A DNA stretch of 64,000 nucleotides from Thermosporothrix hazakensis (lineage in GTDB: Bacteria > Chloroflexota > Ktedonobacteria > Ktedonobacterales > Ktedonobacteraceae). Within the stretch, counting starts at the first letter, position 1. Every line of letters starts with the position of its first letter. Position numbers and translations under genes: made by a program. The stretch spans positions 391,867-455,866 of the forward strand of contig NZ_QKUF01000001.1 of the NCBI RefSeq assembly GCF_003253565.1. Reading direction: 5' to 3'. The notes beneath the pieces are model-generated. The model did no database searches and was not told where the DNA came from. It was given only the letters and a program-made list of their open reading frames with translations. Of this stretch, positions 1-7,486 are shown in pieces.

Positions 1-362
1 CCTCTCTCGCTTACAAGTTCCGTAATGATCCACGCGTAACCCGCGTCGGGCGCATTATCCGCAAGACGAGCCTCGATGAACTGCCACAGTTCTGGAACGT
101 ACTACGCGGTGAAATGTCGCTGGTTGGCCCACGGCCTCCCCTGCCCTATGAGGTCGAGATGTACACCGAACGAGAATGGCTCCGCCTCTGTGGCAAACCG
201 GGTTGTACTGGCACCTGGCAGGTCTACGGACGTTCTCGTGTCTCCTTTCAAGACATGATTGAAATGGATATCGAATACCTTCAAATGCAGTCAATCTGGC
301 AGGATCTGAAGCTGATCATCCTGACGATCCCGGTGATGATCCTGGGACGCGGAGGCGCGTAA
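1..362 (+). CDS. Bacterial sugar transferase, C-terminal part (5' end outside window)
   Basis: This is the C-terminal end of a membrane-associated undecaprenyl-phosphate sugar-1-phosphate transferase (WcaJ/PglC-type), which starts exopolysaccharide or O-chain synthesis on the lipid carrier. The open frame already runs at base 3 and ends with TAA at 360-362. It shows the family core: a [16 protein letters not shown] block, then [16 protein letters not shown], then GxTGxWQVxGR and a DxxYxxxxSxxxDLxIxxxT tail. About 119 residues are visible and the N-terminal membrane part lies outside. Sugar specificity cannot be read from this part. Confidence 0.93.
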   Translation, partial: SLAYKFRNDPRVTRVGRIIRKTSLDELPQFWNVLRGEMSLVGPRPPLPYEVEMYTEREWLRLCGKPGCTGTWQVYGRSRVSFQDMIEMDIEYLQMQSIWQDLKLIILTIPVMILGRGGA

Positions 363-367
363 GATCA

Positions 368-413
368 GCTCTTCTCCTATTTTGAGAGATGGCAGGGAAG
401 CAGGGAGAAGAGC
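368..413. terminator. Inverted repeat at the end of the sugar transferase gene
   Basis: A perfect 10-bp inverted repeat, GCTCTTCTCC at 368-377 and GGAGAAGAGC at 404-413, starts six bases after the sugar transferase stop. The loop is 26 nt and there is no clear T-run, so termination is only suggested. The right arm falls inside the 3' end of the convergent gene at 377-781. Confidence 0.4.
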
Positions 414-781
414 GGACGCACACGAAGCGGATGATAGGGAGAATAGGGGTCGACCAGTCGCGTGCGTTGCCGCTCAAAGCGTTCAACCCGTTGGAGCAAA
501 AGATGCATACGGAACGGATCAATCAGCACAAAGAATGGCGCACAGCCCGTTAACCGATAGATAAATCCATATAAATCAACCTTTGGCTGAGCTACCACCG
601 CAACCGTCAATAGCTTCCCCTCTTTTCCAATCACTGCACATTGATATTTCTGCATCACCTGTAGAGGCAATAACCGCCGATAGCGATGAGGTATATGGCG
701 TAAATCACGCAGGCCAGGAATAACAGCGGGACGTGTGATAGGCTTCGGGAGAGCCTTCGATTTTACTCGCATGTGTACCAT
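377..781 (-). CDS. Small MshEN/GspE N-terminal-like protein
   Basis: I do not recognise a named gene. The protein of about 134 residues resembles the MshEN (GspE/PilB N-terminal) fold: a PxxYRxLLPLQV segment, then a KEGKLLTVAV strand, then YGFIYRLTGCAPFFVLIDP and a final helix. In that family the domain often binds c-di-GMP or sits in front of an ATPase; here it stands alone. Starts at 781 or 772 are possible; an AGGAGGT stands about 14 nt upstream of 781. The C-terminal dozen residues are encoded by an inverted repeat. The gene is convergent with the sugar transferase. Whether it is functional is uncertain. Confidence 0.5.
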   Translation of the reverse strand: MVHMRVKSKALPKPITRPAVIPGLRDLRHIPHRYRRLLPLQVMQKYQCAVIGKEGKLLTVAVVAQPKVDLYGFIYRLTGCAPFFVLIDPFRMHLLLQRVERFERQRTRLVDPYSPYHPLRVRPLFSLLPCHLSK

Positions 782-853
782 TTTCCGACTTTGCTTACCT
801 CCTGACCAGAAATACACAAACAAGGAAGAGCGCCTCTTTGCACCGTCTGGCAT

Positions 854-1210
854 GCAAACAGCCCTCGGTTGCTGTCTCCACGGTAGCAGACAGCGGACAT
901 CCAGTCATTACAGGATTCAACAGGGCTTTTCTGCTCGCCTTTCGCGCGATGCGCTTGATTGCATCCCTTCGCAACCCTTGTGAACGCACGACCGCCGTCC
1001 GAACAGTGCCAGATGACACCTGCTCTTTTACCGGAAGCGAGCTCAACGCTATGAGCCCAAGAGCTCAACCTTTCGCATCCCGGTTTCATTCACAAAACCG
1101 CCTCGCCACTCTCACTACCAACCTTACCTTATCGATGTGCAGAGGCGATAGAGAAAGGTGAGAAAAAATGGTGATATGCAACACGGGCATGTTGAGAGTT
1201 TGCAACTTGG
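854..1210. other. Gene-free stretch
   Basis: No convincing gene, RNA or repeat is seen here. Short open frames on both strands lack ribosome-binding sites and recognisable protein character. Confidence 0.5.
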
Positions 1211-1245
1211 CATAAAAAAAGAAGAGCTTATACCACGCTCTTCTT
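1211..1245 (-). terminator. Rho-independent terminator of the OmpR-type regulator
   Basis: A perfect 9-bp stem, AAGAAGAGC at 1219-1227 and GCTCTTCTT at 1237-1245, is followed on the minus strand by a run of seven T. It lies just beyond the stop of the regulator gene. Confidence 0.85.
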
Positions 1246-1260
1246 TTCACACGCCTTTTG

Positions 1261-2004
1261 TTACAGCGCCGCTACACGCAAAGAGCAGGCGTCAGAAACG
1301 CTCTCCTGGTCGAGATCCTCATTGCGCCGGATCAAAGTATATCCCACGCCAGGCACGGTCAAAATATAGCGAGGATTCCCGGGGTTGGGTTCGATCTTCT
1401 GGCGCAAATGACGAATATGCGCCTTAATTAAACAGGTATCTCCATCCCCATCATAGCCCCATACATGGGTTACAATCTGTCCAGCAGTACACACATCATT
1501 AGCATTGATTGCTAGCAGATGCAGCAGCTTACTCTCGGTGGGAGTCAAGCGGGCGGTTTTACCATGAATCGTCACTTCATTATGCAGGGAGTCAACACAA
1601 AGAGGGCCAACCTTGATAATGGAGGAGGGGCGGCGTTCCAGCGTTGCGCGTGAGCGACGGCTGATAGCGCGAATTCGGGCCAGCAACTGCGAGGGGAAAA
1701 ACGGCTTACGCAGATAGTCGTCGGCCCCGGATTCCAGACAACGTACCTCGTCCTGTACATCTTTCCCATCGGTCAAAATCAGGAGGAGGGCGTCATGCTT
1801 GGTGCGCATTTCACGATACAATTCCAGAATGTCAGCGTCACGCATCGCAGGATCAGCAATCACCAGATCAGGGCGACGTTCTTGCCATTCGATTCTCGCC
1901 TTCTCTTCGGTAAAAGCTCGATACACCTCATGTCCCAATGTCTTCAACCAGCTTGTTAGCATTTCGACAAGATCGCGATCACTATCAATAATTAATAATT
2001 TCAT
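1261..2004 (-). CDS. OmpR/PhoB-family response regulator (orphan)
   Basis: A two-domain transcription regulator of 247 residues. The receiver (about 1-120) has the acidic pair D7/D9, the phospho-acceptor D51 in an IADPAM context, a T in LILTDG and the lysine of LRKPFF. A winged-helix DNA-binding domain (about 135-230) ends with the typical RHLRQKIEPNPGNPRYI and VPGVGYTL blocks. ATG at 2004 is chosen because AGGGGAG stands 8 nt upstream; an earlier in-frame codon at 2031 lacks one. No histidine kinase gene is adjacent, so the partner is unknown. A strong terminator follows. Confidence 0.92.
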   Translation of the reverse strand: MKLLIIDSDRDLVEMLTSWLKTLGHEVYRAFTEEKARIEWQERRPDLVIADPAMRDADILELYREMRTKHDALLLILTDGKDVQDEVRCLESGADDYLRKPFFPSQLLARIRAISRRSRATLERRPSSIIKVGPLCVDSLHNEVTIHGKTARLTPTESKLLHLLAINANDVCTAGQIVTHVWGYDGDGDTCLIKAHIRHLRQKIEPNPGNPRYILTVPGVGYTLIRRNEDLDQESVSDACSLRVAAL

Positions 2005-2580
2005 CGCATTTACTCCCCTTATATAAGACAATCACTCTCATCCAATAAGAGCGTAAGTAGTAGCAGGGTATAAAGGGCAAACATCTATTGTGCTTTTCAG
2101 GAATGCATGCAATGACATCAAGCAGATATGCGGCCTCGCATTGCATCAAACGAAGCATAAGACAGGATCAGACAACCGGTAGAGTGCCTATATATAATCG
2201 TACTATCCCTTGCTCGCTCTATCTCGGTAGTCCCGATACTCTAGAGGTAACTATAGCCGATCCATTTGCACTTTTCAATAATGGACATGAGGTGCATAGA
2301 ACTATTTTACCACCCATGAAAAGTGCAACGTCCGCACAATCAAAGAGATGAATCAGGAGCAGCAGAGCCCCCTGCAAAAGATCACCAACCAGAGAAGCGA
2401 GACCAGAACCAAGAGGGCTTCAAACAGCCACAGAAGCTGCTTCACTTACAATATGATAGGGGGTTTGGCAGACAGTAAAGTAGATAAGACTGCTTATCAG
2501 TTTTCGTCGCAGGAGAGACTCCGAAAACGACGAAAACAGGAAGCGTATGACTACTCAAAAGTACTAATGGAGGACAAGAA
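2005..2580. other. Intergenic region with a 12-bp inverted repeat
   Basis: No gene is supported. The region lies upstream of the minus-strand regulator at 2004 and beyond the 3' end of the DUF212 gene. It contains a perfect inverted repeat (listed separately) and AT-rich stretches near 2440-2560. Confidence 0.5.
2266..2328. repeat. Perfect 12-bp inverted repeat, 39-nt spacer
   Basis: TTGCACTTTTCA at 2266-2277 is mirrored exactly by TGAAAAGTGCAA at 2317-2328. No T-run follows on either strand, so it may be a pair of protein-binding half-sites, a cruciform, or an RNA stem. Confidence 0.7.
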
Positions 2581-3024
2581 TCAGACCGTCATAAGAAGGC
2601 CGATGCATACTCCAAGCAGGCCGCCCACAAACACCTGAAATGGTGTGTGGCCGATCAGCTCACGCAGGCGTTTTTCAGCAAACGGTCGTCCTTGAAATGC
2701 CTCATCTATCATCTGGTTCAGAATTCGTGCTTGAATACTGACCGCCCGCCGGACACCAGCCGCATCGTACATCACAATCCCGGCCAGAACCGCGGCAATG
2801 GCAAACTCCGGAGAACCAATGCCAACAATACGAGCGGTTGCAGTTGCCAGGCCCGTGACCAGCGCCGAATGAGAACTTGGCATGCCGCCAGAGGAGACCA
2901 GACGCCCGAGCAGCAATCTCCGTTCGCGAATCACCTCATAGATAGTCTTACTGATCTGGGCAATTGCCCATGCAAGAACCGCGGCCCATAAAACTCGGTT
3001 ATCAAACAAAGAGTTATTCACCAT
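2581..3024 (-). CDS. Divergent PAP2 family protein (DUF212/YuiD-like)
   Basis: A 147-residue membrane protein of the DUF212 family, distantly related to PAP2 acid phosphatases. The family signature GGMPSSHSALVTGLATA is present near residue 47, followed by hydrophobic helices, the VMYDAAGVRRA motif and a last LIGHTPFQVFVGGLLG helix. Its substrate is not known in any member I can name. It is the last gene of the minus-strand run that begins with the aroKB fusion, separated from xseB by about 30 bp, so co-transcription is likely. The Shine-Dalgarno is weak: a GAGGAG lies rather far upstream, so the exact start is unsure. Confidence 0.85.
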   Translation of the reverse strand: MVNNSLFDNRVLWAAVLAWAIAQISKTIYEVIRERRLLLGRLVSSGGMPSSHSALVTGLATATARIVGIGSPEFAIAAVLAGIVMYDAAGVRRAVSIQARILNQMIDEAFQGRPFAEKRLRELIGHTPFQVFVGGLLGVCIGLLMTV

Positions 3025-3054
3025 CTGTCAGTAAGGAATCTCTCCTCATTCCTT

Positions 3055-3288
3055 TTATTCGTTCAATCCATCCAGCGAGTGCACGACCGGCGAGCCGCTG
3101 TCGTCAACAGAGAGCTGTTGCACCGTGAGCTCGGCCTGCTGGAGCATCTCATTACAATACTGAGCCAGAGCCATTCCCTGCTGATACGTGCTGAGGGCCC
3201 GTTCCAGGGGAAGTTTGCCATCTTGCAACGCTGCAACCGCCTCTTCGAGACGTGCAAACGCTTCTTCAAATGAAAGCTGCTCTTCCAT
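3055..3288 (-). CDS. xseB: Exodeoxyribonuclease VII small subunit
   Basis: A 77-residue small subunit of exonuclease VII, which with XseA degrades single-stranded DNA from both ends in the cytoplasm. The N-terminal block SFEEAFARLEEAVAALQDGKL followed by PLERALSTYQQGMALAQYC is the canonical XseB sequence, and length fits the family. The start at 3288 has GAGGTG 6-8 nt upstream. It lies 48 bp after xseA on the same strand, as in many Firmicutes. Confidence 0.95.
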   Translation of the reverse strand: MEEQLSFEEAFARLEEAVAALQDGKLPLERALSTYQQGMALAQYCNEMLQQAELTVQQLSVDDSGSPVVHSLDGLNE

Positions 3289-3336
3289 TATTTCACCTCA
3301 TGTGTTTTTGCCCGGCAGAGCGCCTGACAAGCACCT

Positions 3337-4590
3337 TTACCCGGTAGACTGGATGTGCTCAGCGAGAACCTGTACAGGAATAGTGCCATCTTGAACCTGA
3401 ATCGTCAAGTTTTCACCCGCCTGGACCTGCTGAGTACTAGTCACCGGTTGCTGATCCCGGGCGCGCCGCACCACGGCATAGCCGCGAGCAATCGTCAGCA
3501 GAGGACTCAAAGAATGAAGCTGAAGCGCCAGACCGTGCAAACGTTCCTGATATAACGAAATATGATGCCGCATCGAGATTTGCAAACTGGCGGTCAGACT
3601 ATCAATTCGCTGCTGATAAGCGTCGATCATATTTAACGGGCTGACACGCTCAAGCTCCCGCTGCACGCTCTCAACCTCGTCTGTGAGCTCTTTCAGGCGC
3701 TCAAGCATAGCATCCACGAGTTGACGCTGAAGCACTGTAAGCTGCGCCTGCCAATCGGCGATATCGGGGACGGCCACTGTGGCCGCTGCCGTTGGTGTGG
3801 GCGCCCGATAATCGGCCACCAGATCCGCAATGGTAAAGTCTGTTTCATGGCCGACAGCGCTAATCACAGGGATACGAGAACGCGCAATAGCCCGGGCGAC
3901 TACCTCTTCATTAAAGGCCCAGAGTTCCTCAATGGACCCCCCGCCCCGACCCACAATGATGACCTCGGCCTCATCATGCTCGTTTAGCAGATCCAGCGCC
4001 GCCGCGATGGAAGCCGGGGCGTCTTCTCCCTGCACCAGAGCAGGCGCCAGAATCACCCGCGCCAGCGGATATCGGGTTCGGAGCATATAGAGCATATCGC
4101 GCAACGCAGCCGCCTGAAGCGAGGTCACGATACCGATCACCTCGGGCTGCGCTGGCAGCGGTCGCTTGCGTTCCGGAGCAAATAGTCCTTCCGCTTCCAG
4201 CAGTTCCTTCAAACGCTGAAAACGCTCAAACAGCACTCCCGGCCCCTCATGTGGCGTAACATTCTCAACATAAAGCTGTAGCTTGCCATCGCGATCATAA
4301 AATGAAATCCGTCCCTCTGCGGATAAGGCCATGCCATTCCGTAGAGTAGGGGCCTCAGAGCGCAACCTTGCCTGTTTGAAGAAGACGCAGTTGAGCTGCG
4401 CGTCCTGATCCTTCAGTGTAAAATAACAATGACCGGAGGGATACGTCTTACAGTTGGAGACTTCGCCATGCACCCGAACGTATCGCACAACATCATCCGT
4501 CTCCAAAAGCTCTTTCAGGTAACGGGAGAGAGCCGAAACGCTCCATTCATCGGCAAAGCCCGGCAGATACCCGGGATGCATGGCAGACAT
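3337..4590 (-). CDS. xseA: Exodeoxyribonuclease VII large subunit
   Basis: The catalytic large subunit of exonuclease VII, 417 residues. An N-terminal OB fold (about 12-110: WSVSALSRYLKELLE, VRVHGEVSNCKTYPSGHCYF, LKDQDAQLNCVFF) precedes the exonuclease domain with VIGIVTSLQAAALRDML and the catalytic-region motifs IIVGRGGGSIEELWAFN and PVISAVGHETDFTIADLVADYRAPTPTAAA. A coiled-coil (about 280-350) follows, and the C-terminal LTIARGYAVV motif is present. The start at 4590 has AGGAAG just upstream, within the accB-like gene's end, only 6 bp away, so the two are likely translated together. xseB follows. Confidence 0.97.
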   Translation of the reverse strand: MSAMHPGYLPGFADEWSVSALSRYLKELLETDDVVRYVRVHGEVSNCKTYPSGHCYFTLKDQDAQLNCVFFKQARLRSEAPTLRNGMALSAEGRISFYDRDGKLQLYVENVTPHEGPGVLFERFQRLKELLEAEGLFAPERKRPLPAQPEVIGIVTSLQAAALRDMLYMLRTRYPLARVILAPALVQGEDAPASIAAALDLLNEHDEAEVIIVGRGGGSIEELWAFNEEVVARAIARSRIPVISAVGHETDFTIADLVADYRAPTPTAAATVAVPDIADWQAQLTVLQRQLVDAMLERLKELTDEVESVQRELERVSPLNMIDAYQQRIDSLTASLQISMRHHISLYQERLHGLALQLHSLSPLLTIARGYAVVRRARDQQPVTSTQQVQAGENLTIQVQDGTIPVQVLAEHIQSTG

Positions 4591-4596
4591 AGCTTC

Positions 4597-5109
4597 CTAC
4601 GCCTCCTCAGCGATATCAAGAGTCACCAGTGGCTGGCCATATTCAACCGGCTGCCCATCTTGAACCAGCACTTCCAGCACTCGGCCAGCAACCGATGTCT
4701 CAACCTCATTCAAGACATTCAGGGATTGAATCGTACCGATCAACTGCCCGGCTTTGACCTTATCGCCAACAGAGACCAGCGCCTTTCCCTTTGGTTTGGC
4801 CCAGGGGTGGAAAATGCCAACAAGCGGAGCGGTCACGGTAAACTTCTTCTCAACCTCGGGGGCTTCTTCGCTCTCCTCTACAACCTCTACGATATCCTTT
4901 GTGCCACTCTCTGCGAGTTTGGCCTTCCGCAGGACGAGACGAGTTCCCGCCGCACTCTGCTTCACCTCTATCTCAGATACATCGCTTTTGTCCATCATCT
5001 GGACAAGGCGCTTCAATTGCTCTACCTTAATATATTCTTCCTGTGAAACGCGGTAATCCCCGTTCGAGGAAGCCAGTGTACCGCTATCCATAATGCCTTT
5101 AGACTCCAT
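4597..5109 (-). CDS. AccB-like biotinyl/lipoyl-domain protein lacking the biotin lysine
   Basis: By length (170 residues), layout and position next to efp this is a homologue of AccB, the biotin carboxyl carrier protein of acetyl-CoA carboxylase. It has an N-terminal helical segment (EEYIKVEQLKRLVQMMDKSD), an acidic linker (about 73-87) and a C-terminal biotinyl domain beginning at FTVTAPLVGIFHPW. In AccB the hairpin carries EAMKMMNEIE with the biotinylated lysine; here the segment reads QSLNVLNEVE, and the lysine position is Asn131 (codon AAT at 4719-4717). The protein therefore cannot carry biotin in the usual way. accC, normally the next gene, is absent. It may be a regulatory or structural BCCP-like subunit, as plant BADC proteins are, or a relic. 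A start at 5091 is an alternative, with AAAGG just upstream. Confidence 0.85.
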   Translation of the reverse strand: MESKGIMDSGTLASSNGDYRVSQEEYIKVEQLKRLVQMMDKSDVSEIEVKQSAAGTRLVLRKAKLAESGTKDIVEVVEESEEAPEVEKKFTVTAPLVGIFHPWAKPKGKALVSVGDKVKAGQLIGTIQSLNVLNEVETSVAGRVLEVLVQDGQPVEYGQPLVTLDIAEEA

Positions 5110-5149
5110 ATACTAGATTTTTTGTCAGAGGGAGGAGGGGAAGAATCCC

Positions 5150-5707
5150 CTACACTCGCTCTACATACTGCCCGGTAGACGTATTGACGCGGATCGAATC
5201 TCCGATATTTACGAACAGCGGAACCTGAACAACAAAACCGGTCTCAGTTGTTGCTGGCTTGGAGCCACCGGTAGCAGTATCACCCTTGAAGCCGGGCTCA
5301 GTATATGTCACCTTGAGAACGACTTTTTCAGGAAGCTCAACCGAAATTGGCTCGTCGTTGTAGCGAACGATATCCAGTTCCATGTTATCAATGAGATAGT
5401 TCTTCGCGTCGCCAAGCTGCTCTTCGGTCAGGGCGATATCCTCATAGGTGCTGTTGTCCATGAAGTGATAGAACTGGCCATCATTGTACTGATAGATAAC
5501 ATTCGAGCGATCCAGATACAGTCTCTTGAAGCGCTCACCAGCATCATAGGAGCGATCTGTAATCGCGCCAGTGCGCAGGTTGCGGGTCTTCAAGCGCACA
5601 ATTGCACCACCACGGCCCATCTTAATATGCTGCCAGTCAAGAATCTGGCAGGGCTGCCCCTCAACCTCAATTGTTAAACCCTTCTTCAGGTCGCCTGTCG
5701 TAATCAT
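5150..5707 (-). CDS. efp: Translation elongation factor P
   Basis: EF-P, 185 residues, binds between the P and E sites of the ribosome and relieves stalling at proline runs. The KOW-like N-terminal domain (1-62), central OB domain and C-terminal OB domain with GDSIRVNTSTGQYVERV are all present. The tip of the loop in domain I, usually PGKG with a modified lysine, reads MGRGGA, so the tip residue is Arg32. Arginine at this site is known from EF-Ps that are rhamnosylated by EarP. AAGGAG lies 6 nt upstream of the start; the peptidase gene ends 12 bp before, so both are probably co-transcribed. Confidence 0.97.
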   Translation of the reverse strand: MITTGDLKKGLTIEVEGQPCQILDWQHIKMGRGGAIVRLKTRNLRTGAITDRSYDAGERFKRLYLDRSNVIYQYNDGQFYHFMDNSTYEDIALTEEQLGDAKNYLIDNMELDIVRYNDEPISVELPEKVVLKVTYTEPGFKGDTATGGSKPATTETGFVVQVPLFVNIGDSIRVNTSTGQYVERV

Positions 5708-5719
5708 GCATTACTCCTT

Positions 5720-6823
5720 CTATTTCGGAAGTACCATCACGCATGGTGACTTCGTTAAAATCTCGATTCCATTTTCGGTTATCAGCGCAGAATCTTCAAG
5801 GCGGACGCCACCCTTGCCGGGAATGTAGACTCCGGGCTCAATAGTCACGACCGAGCCAGCGGGAAGCTCGACATCCTGCGGAGCGCGTTGTGAGAGGCTG
5901 GGAGCCTCGTGAATCTGTAAGCCCACGCCATGTCCGGTGCTATGCACATAGTATTGTGCCAGATTCTTCATCTCCAACGCGTTCCGGGCAAGCGCATCCG
6001 CCGCCACACCATTGACTCCGGCACGCAAACCGGCCTCACATTCCTTCATCGCGAAATGGACAGCCTCCCAGACCTCGCGCATCTGGGGATCGGTCGGCTC
6101 ACCAAGCGAGAAAGTACGAGTCATATCGGCATGATAGCCCTTATAGCGAGCTCCCATATCAATCGTGATGAACTCGCCACGCTGAATCTGGCGCTCAGAT
6201 GGCTGCGCATGCGGCATAGAGCCATTAGGGCCAGAAGCAACAATTCCCCACAGGCCGGCAGAATCGCCGCCAAGCTCAACGATTTTGGTGTAGATCTCCC
6301 AGAGGACTTGCTTCTCGGTCATCCCCGGCTGAATCCACTCACAAATATGGGCGAATGCGGCATCGGTAATCTCAAAAGCCTTGCGGAGCAGATCAAGCTC
6401 ATGCGGCTGCTTGACCACGCGGCTGGCTTCAATGCTGCTGCTCTCATAGGGGTGAAGCGTGTAGACACTTTCACCAAGAGACCGTAACTGCTCATACACA
6501 GCAAAGCTGAGCGCATGCGACTCAAAGCCAATCTTCTTCCAGCCATGCTTCTGCGCATGGGTCACGACTGCCGCCGCGTATTGGCGCGCCTCAGGAAGTA
6601 CAACTGTCCAGCCTGCCGCCTCTTTTTCGGCCTCTTCCGCGTACAGGTGATTAGTCAAAATATACTGTTGCTCCGGCCCGACCAGCAACCAACCCGCACT
6701 CTCGGTATCTTCGTTATACCAGCCGCTCAGGTATGAGCGATTCATTGCATCGGAGACCAGGAAGGCATCAAGTTCCTGTTCAGCCAACCATGTACGTAGC
6801 TCGGCGAGACTCTTCTGACTCAT
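5720..6823 (-). CDS. Xaa-Pro aminopeptidase (M24B), YqhT-like
   Basis: A 367-residue metallopeptidase that removes an N-terminal residue preceding proline, or splits X-Pro dipeptides. The N-terminal creatinase-like domain (about 1-125) is followed by the pita-bread domain, with all five metal ligands visible: D in TIDMGARYKGYHAD (two Asp), H in HSTGHGVGLQIHE, E in VTIEPGVY and E in GGVRLEDSALIT. The start at 6823 (MSQKSLAELR) has GAGAAGG upstream; an 11-residue Lys/Arg-rich extension to 6856 is open but less likely. The order aroQ, this peptidase, efp matches yqhS-yqhT-efp of Bacillus. Confidence 0.94.
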   Translation of the reverse strand: MSQKSLAELRTWLAEQELDAFLVSDAMNRSYLSGWYNEDTESAGWLLVGPEQQYILTNHLYAEEAEKEAAGWTVVLPEARQYAAAVVTHAQKHGWKKIGFESHALSFAVYEQLRSLGESVYTLHPYESSSIEASRVVKQPHELDLLRKAFEITDAAFAHICEWIQPGMTEKQVLWEIYTKIVELGGDSAGLWGIVASGPNGSMPHAQPSERQIQRGEFITIDMGARYKGYHADMTRTFSLGEPTDPQMREVWEAVHFAMKECEAGLRAGVNGVAADALARNALEMKNLAQYYVHSTGHGVGLQIHEAPSLSQRAPQDVELPAGSVVTIEPGVYIPGKGGVRLEDSALITENGIEILTKSPCVMVLPK

Positions 6824-7030
6824 AATACCTTCTCTTCTTTTTCTTTTTTCTTTCAACCCTCAGCAACCGTTCAGGCGCTGCAAGCCTTCATCTCGATATG
6901 CGAAAGGGATACATACTGTCGTATCAGGGGGCGCAGGCAACGACTCGCTGTTCCTGGAACATCAGCGGGGTCGCCTTTCAAACCTCCTGTTTCGTTCCCG
7001 CAACGGGAATCTTTCTTCAATATGCCCTCA

Positions 7031-7486
7031 TTATACCGCCCGCTCAACCCGGGATTGAAGCTGATCAACCAGTGCTTCCAGAGCCAGGACATAGCCACGC
7101 CAGCCAAGCCCGGCAATATGTCCCTGACAGACCGCCGCGATGACGGAGTGATGTCTGAACGGCTCGCGCGCATAGATATTGCTGATATGCACCTCAATCG
7201 TCGGAAATGGCAGCGCGGCAATCGCATCACGGAGAGCAATGGAATAATGGGTCAGAGCCCCTGGATTGATAATCATGCCATCCGCCTGTTCAGCATGCTG
7301 CTGCATATAATCAATCAGGGCTCCCTCATGATTGGACTGAAAACATTGGACTGAAACCGAGAGCTCCCTACCACGCGCACAGATCAACTCCTGTATCCGC
7401 TCCAGAGTCATCGAGCCATAAATGGCAGGCTCACGCTTTCCCAGCGTATTGAGGTTTGGTCCATTCAGCACAAGAATAGACTTCAT
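7031..7486 (-). CDS. aroQ: Type II 3-dehydroquinate dehydratase
   Basis: This dodecameric enzyme converts 3-dehydroquinate to 3-dehydroshikimate, the third step of the shikimate pathway. The 151-residue protein shows the family motifs: [21 protein letters not shown] with the catalytic tyrosine, [28 protein letters not shown], and [18 protein letters not shown] with the catalytic histidine. Its ATG overlaps the stop codon of the aroKB fusion (ATGA, 7483-7486), with AAGG just upstream, so translation is coupled. With the fusion, three consecutive shikimate steps sit together. Confidence 0.97.
   Translation of the reverse strand: MKSILVLNGPNLNTLGKREPAIYGSMTLERIQELICARGRELSVSVQCFQSNHEGALIDYMQQHAEQADGMIINPGALTHYSIALRDAIAALPFPTIEVHISNIYAREPFRHHSVIAAVCQGHIAGLGWRGYVLALEALVDQLQSRVERAV

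Noticed and set aside
2088..2638. Two plus-strand frames of 87 and 96 codons
   Set aside because: They have no ribosome-binding site or family resemblance, and the second overlaps the 3' end of the DUF212 gene.
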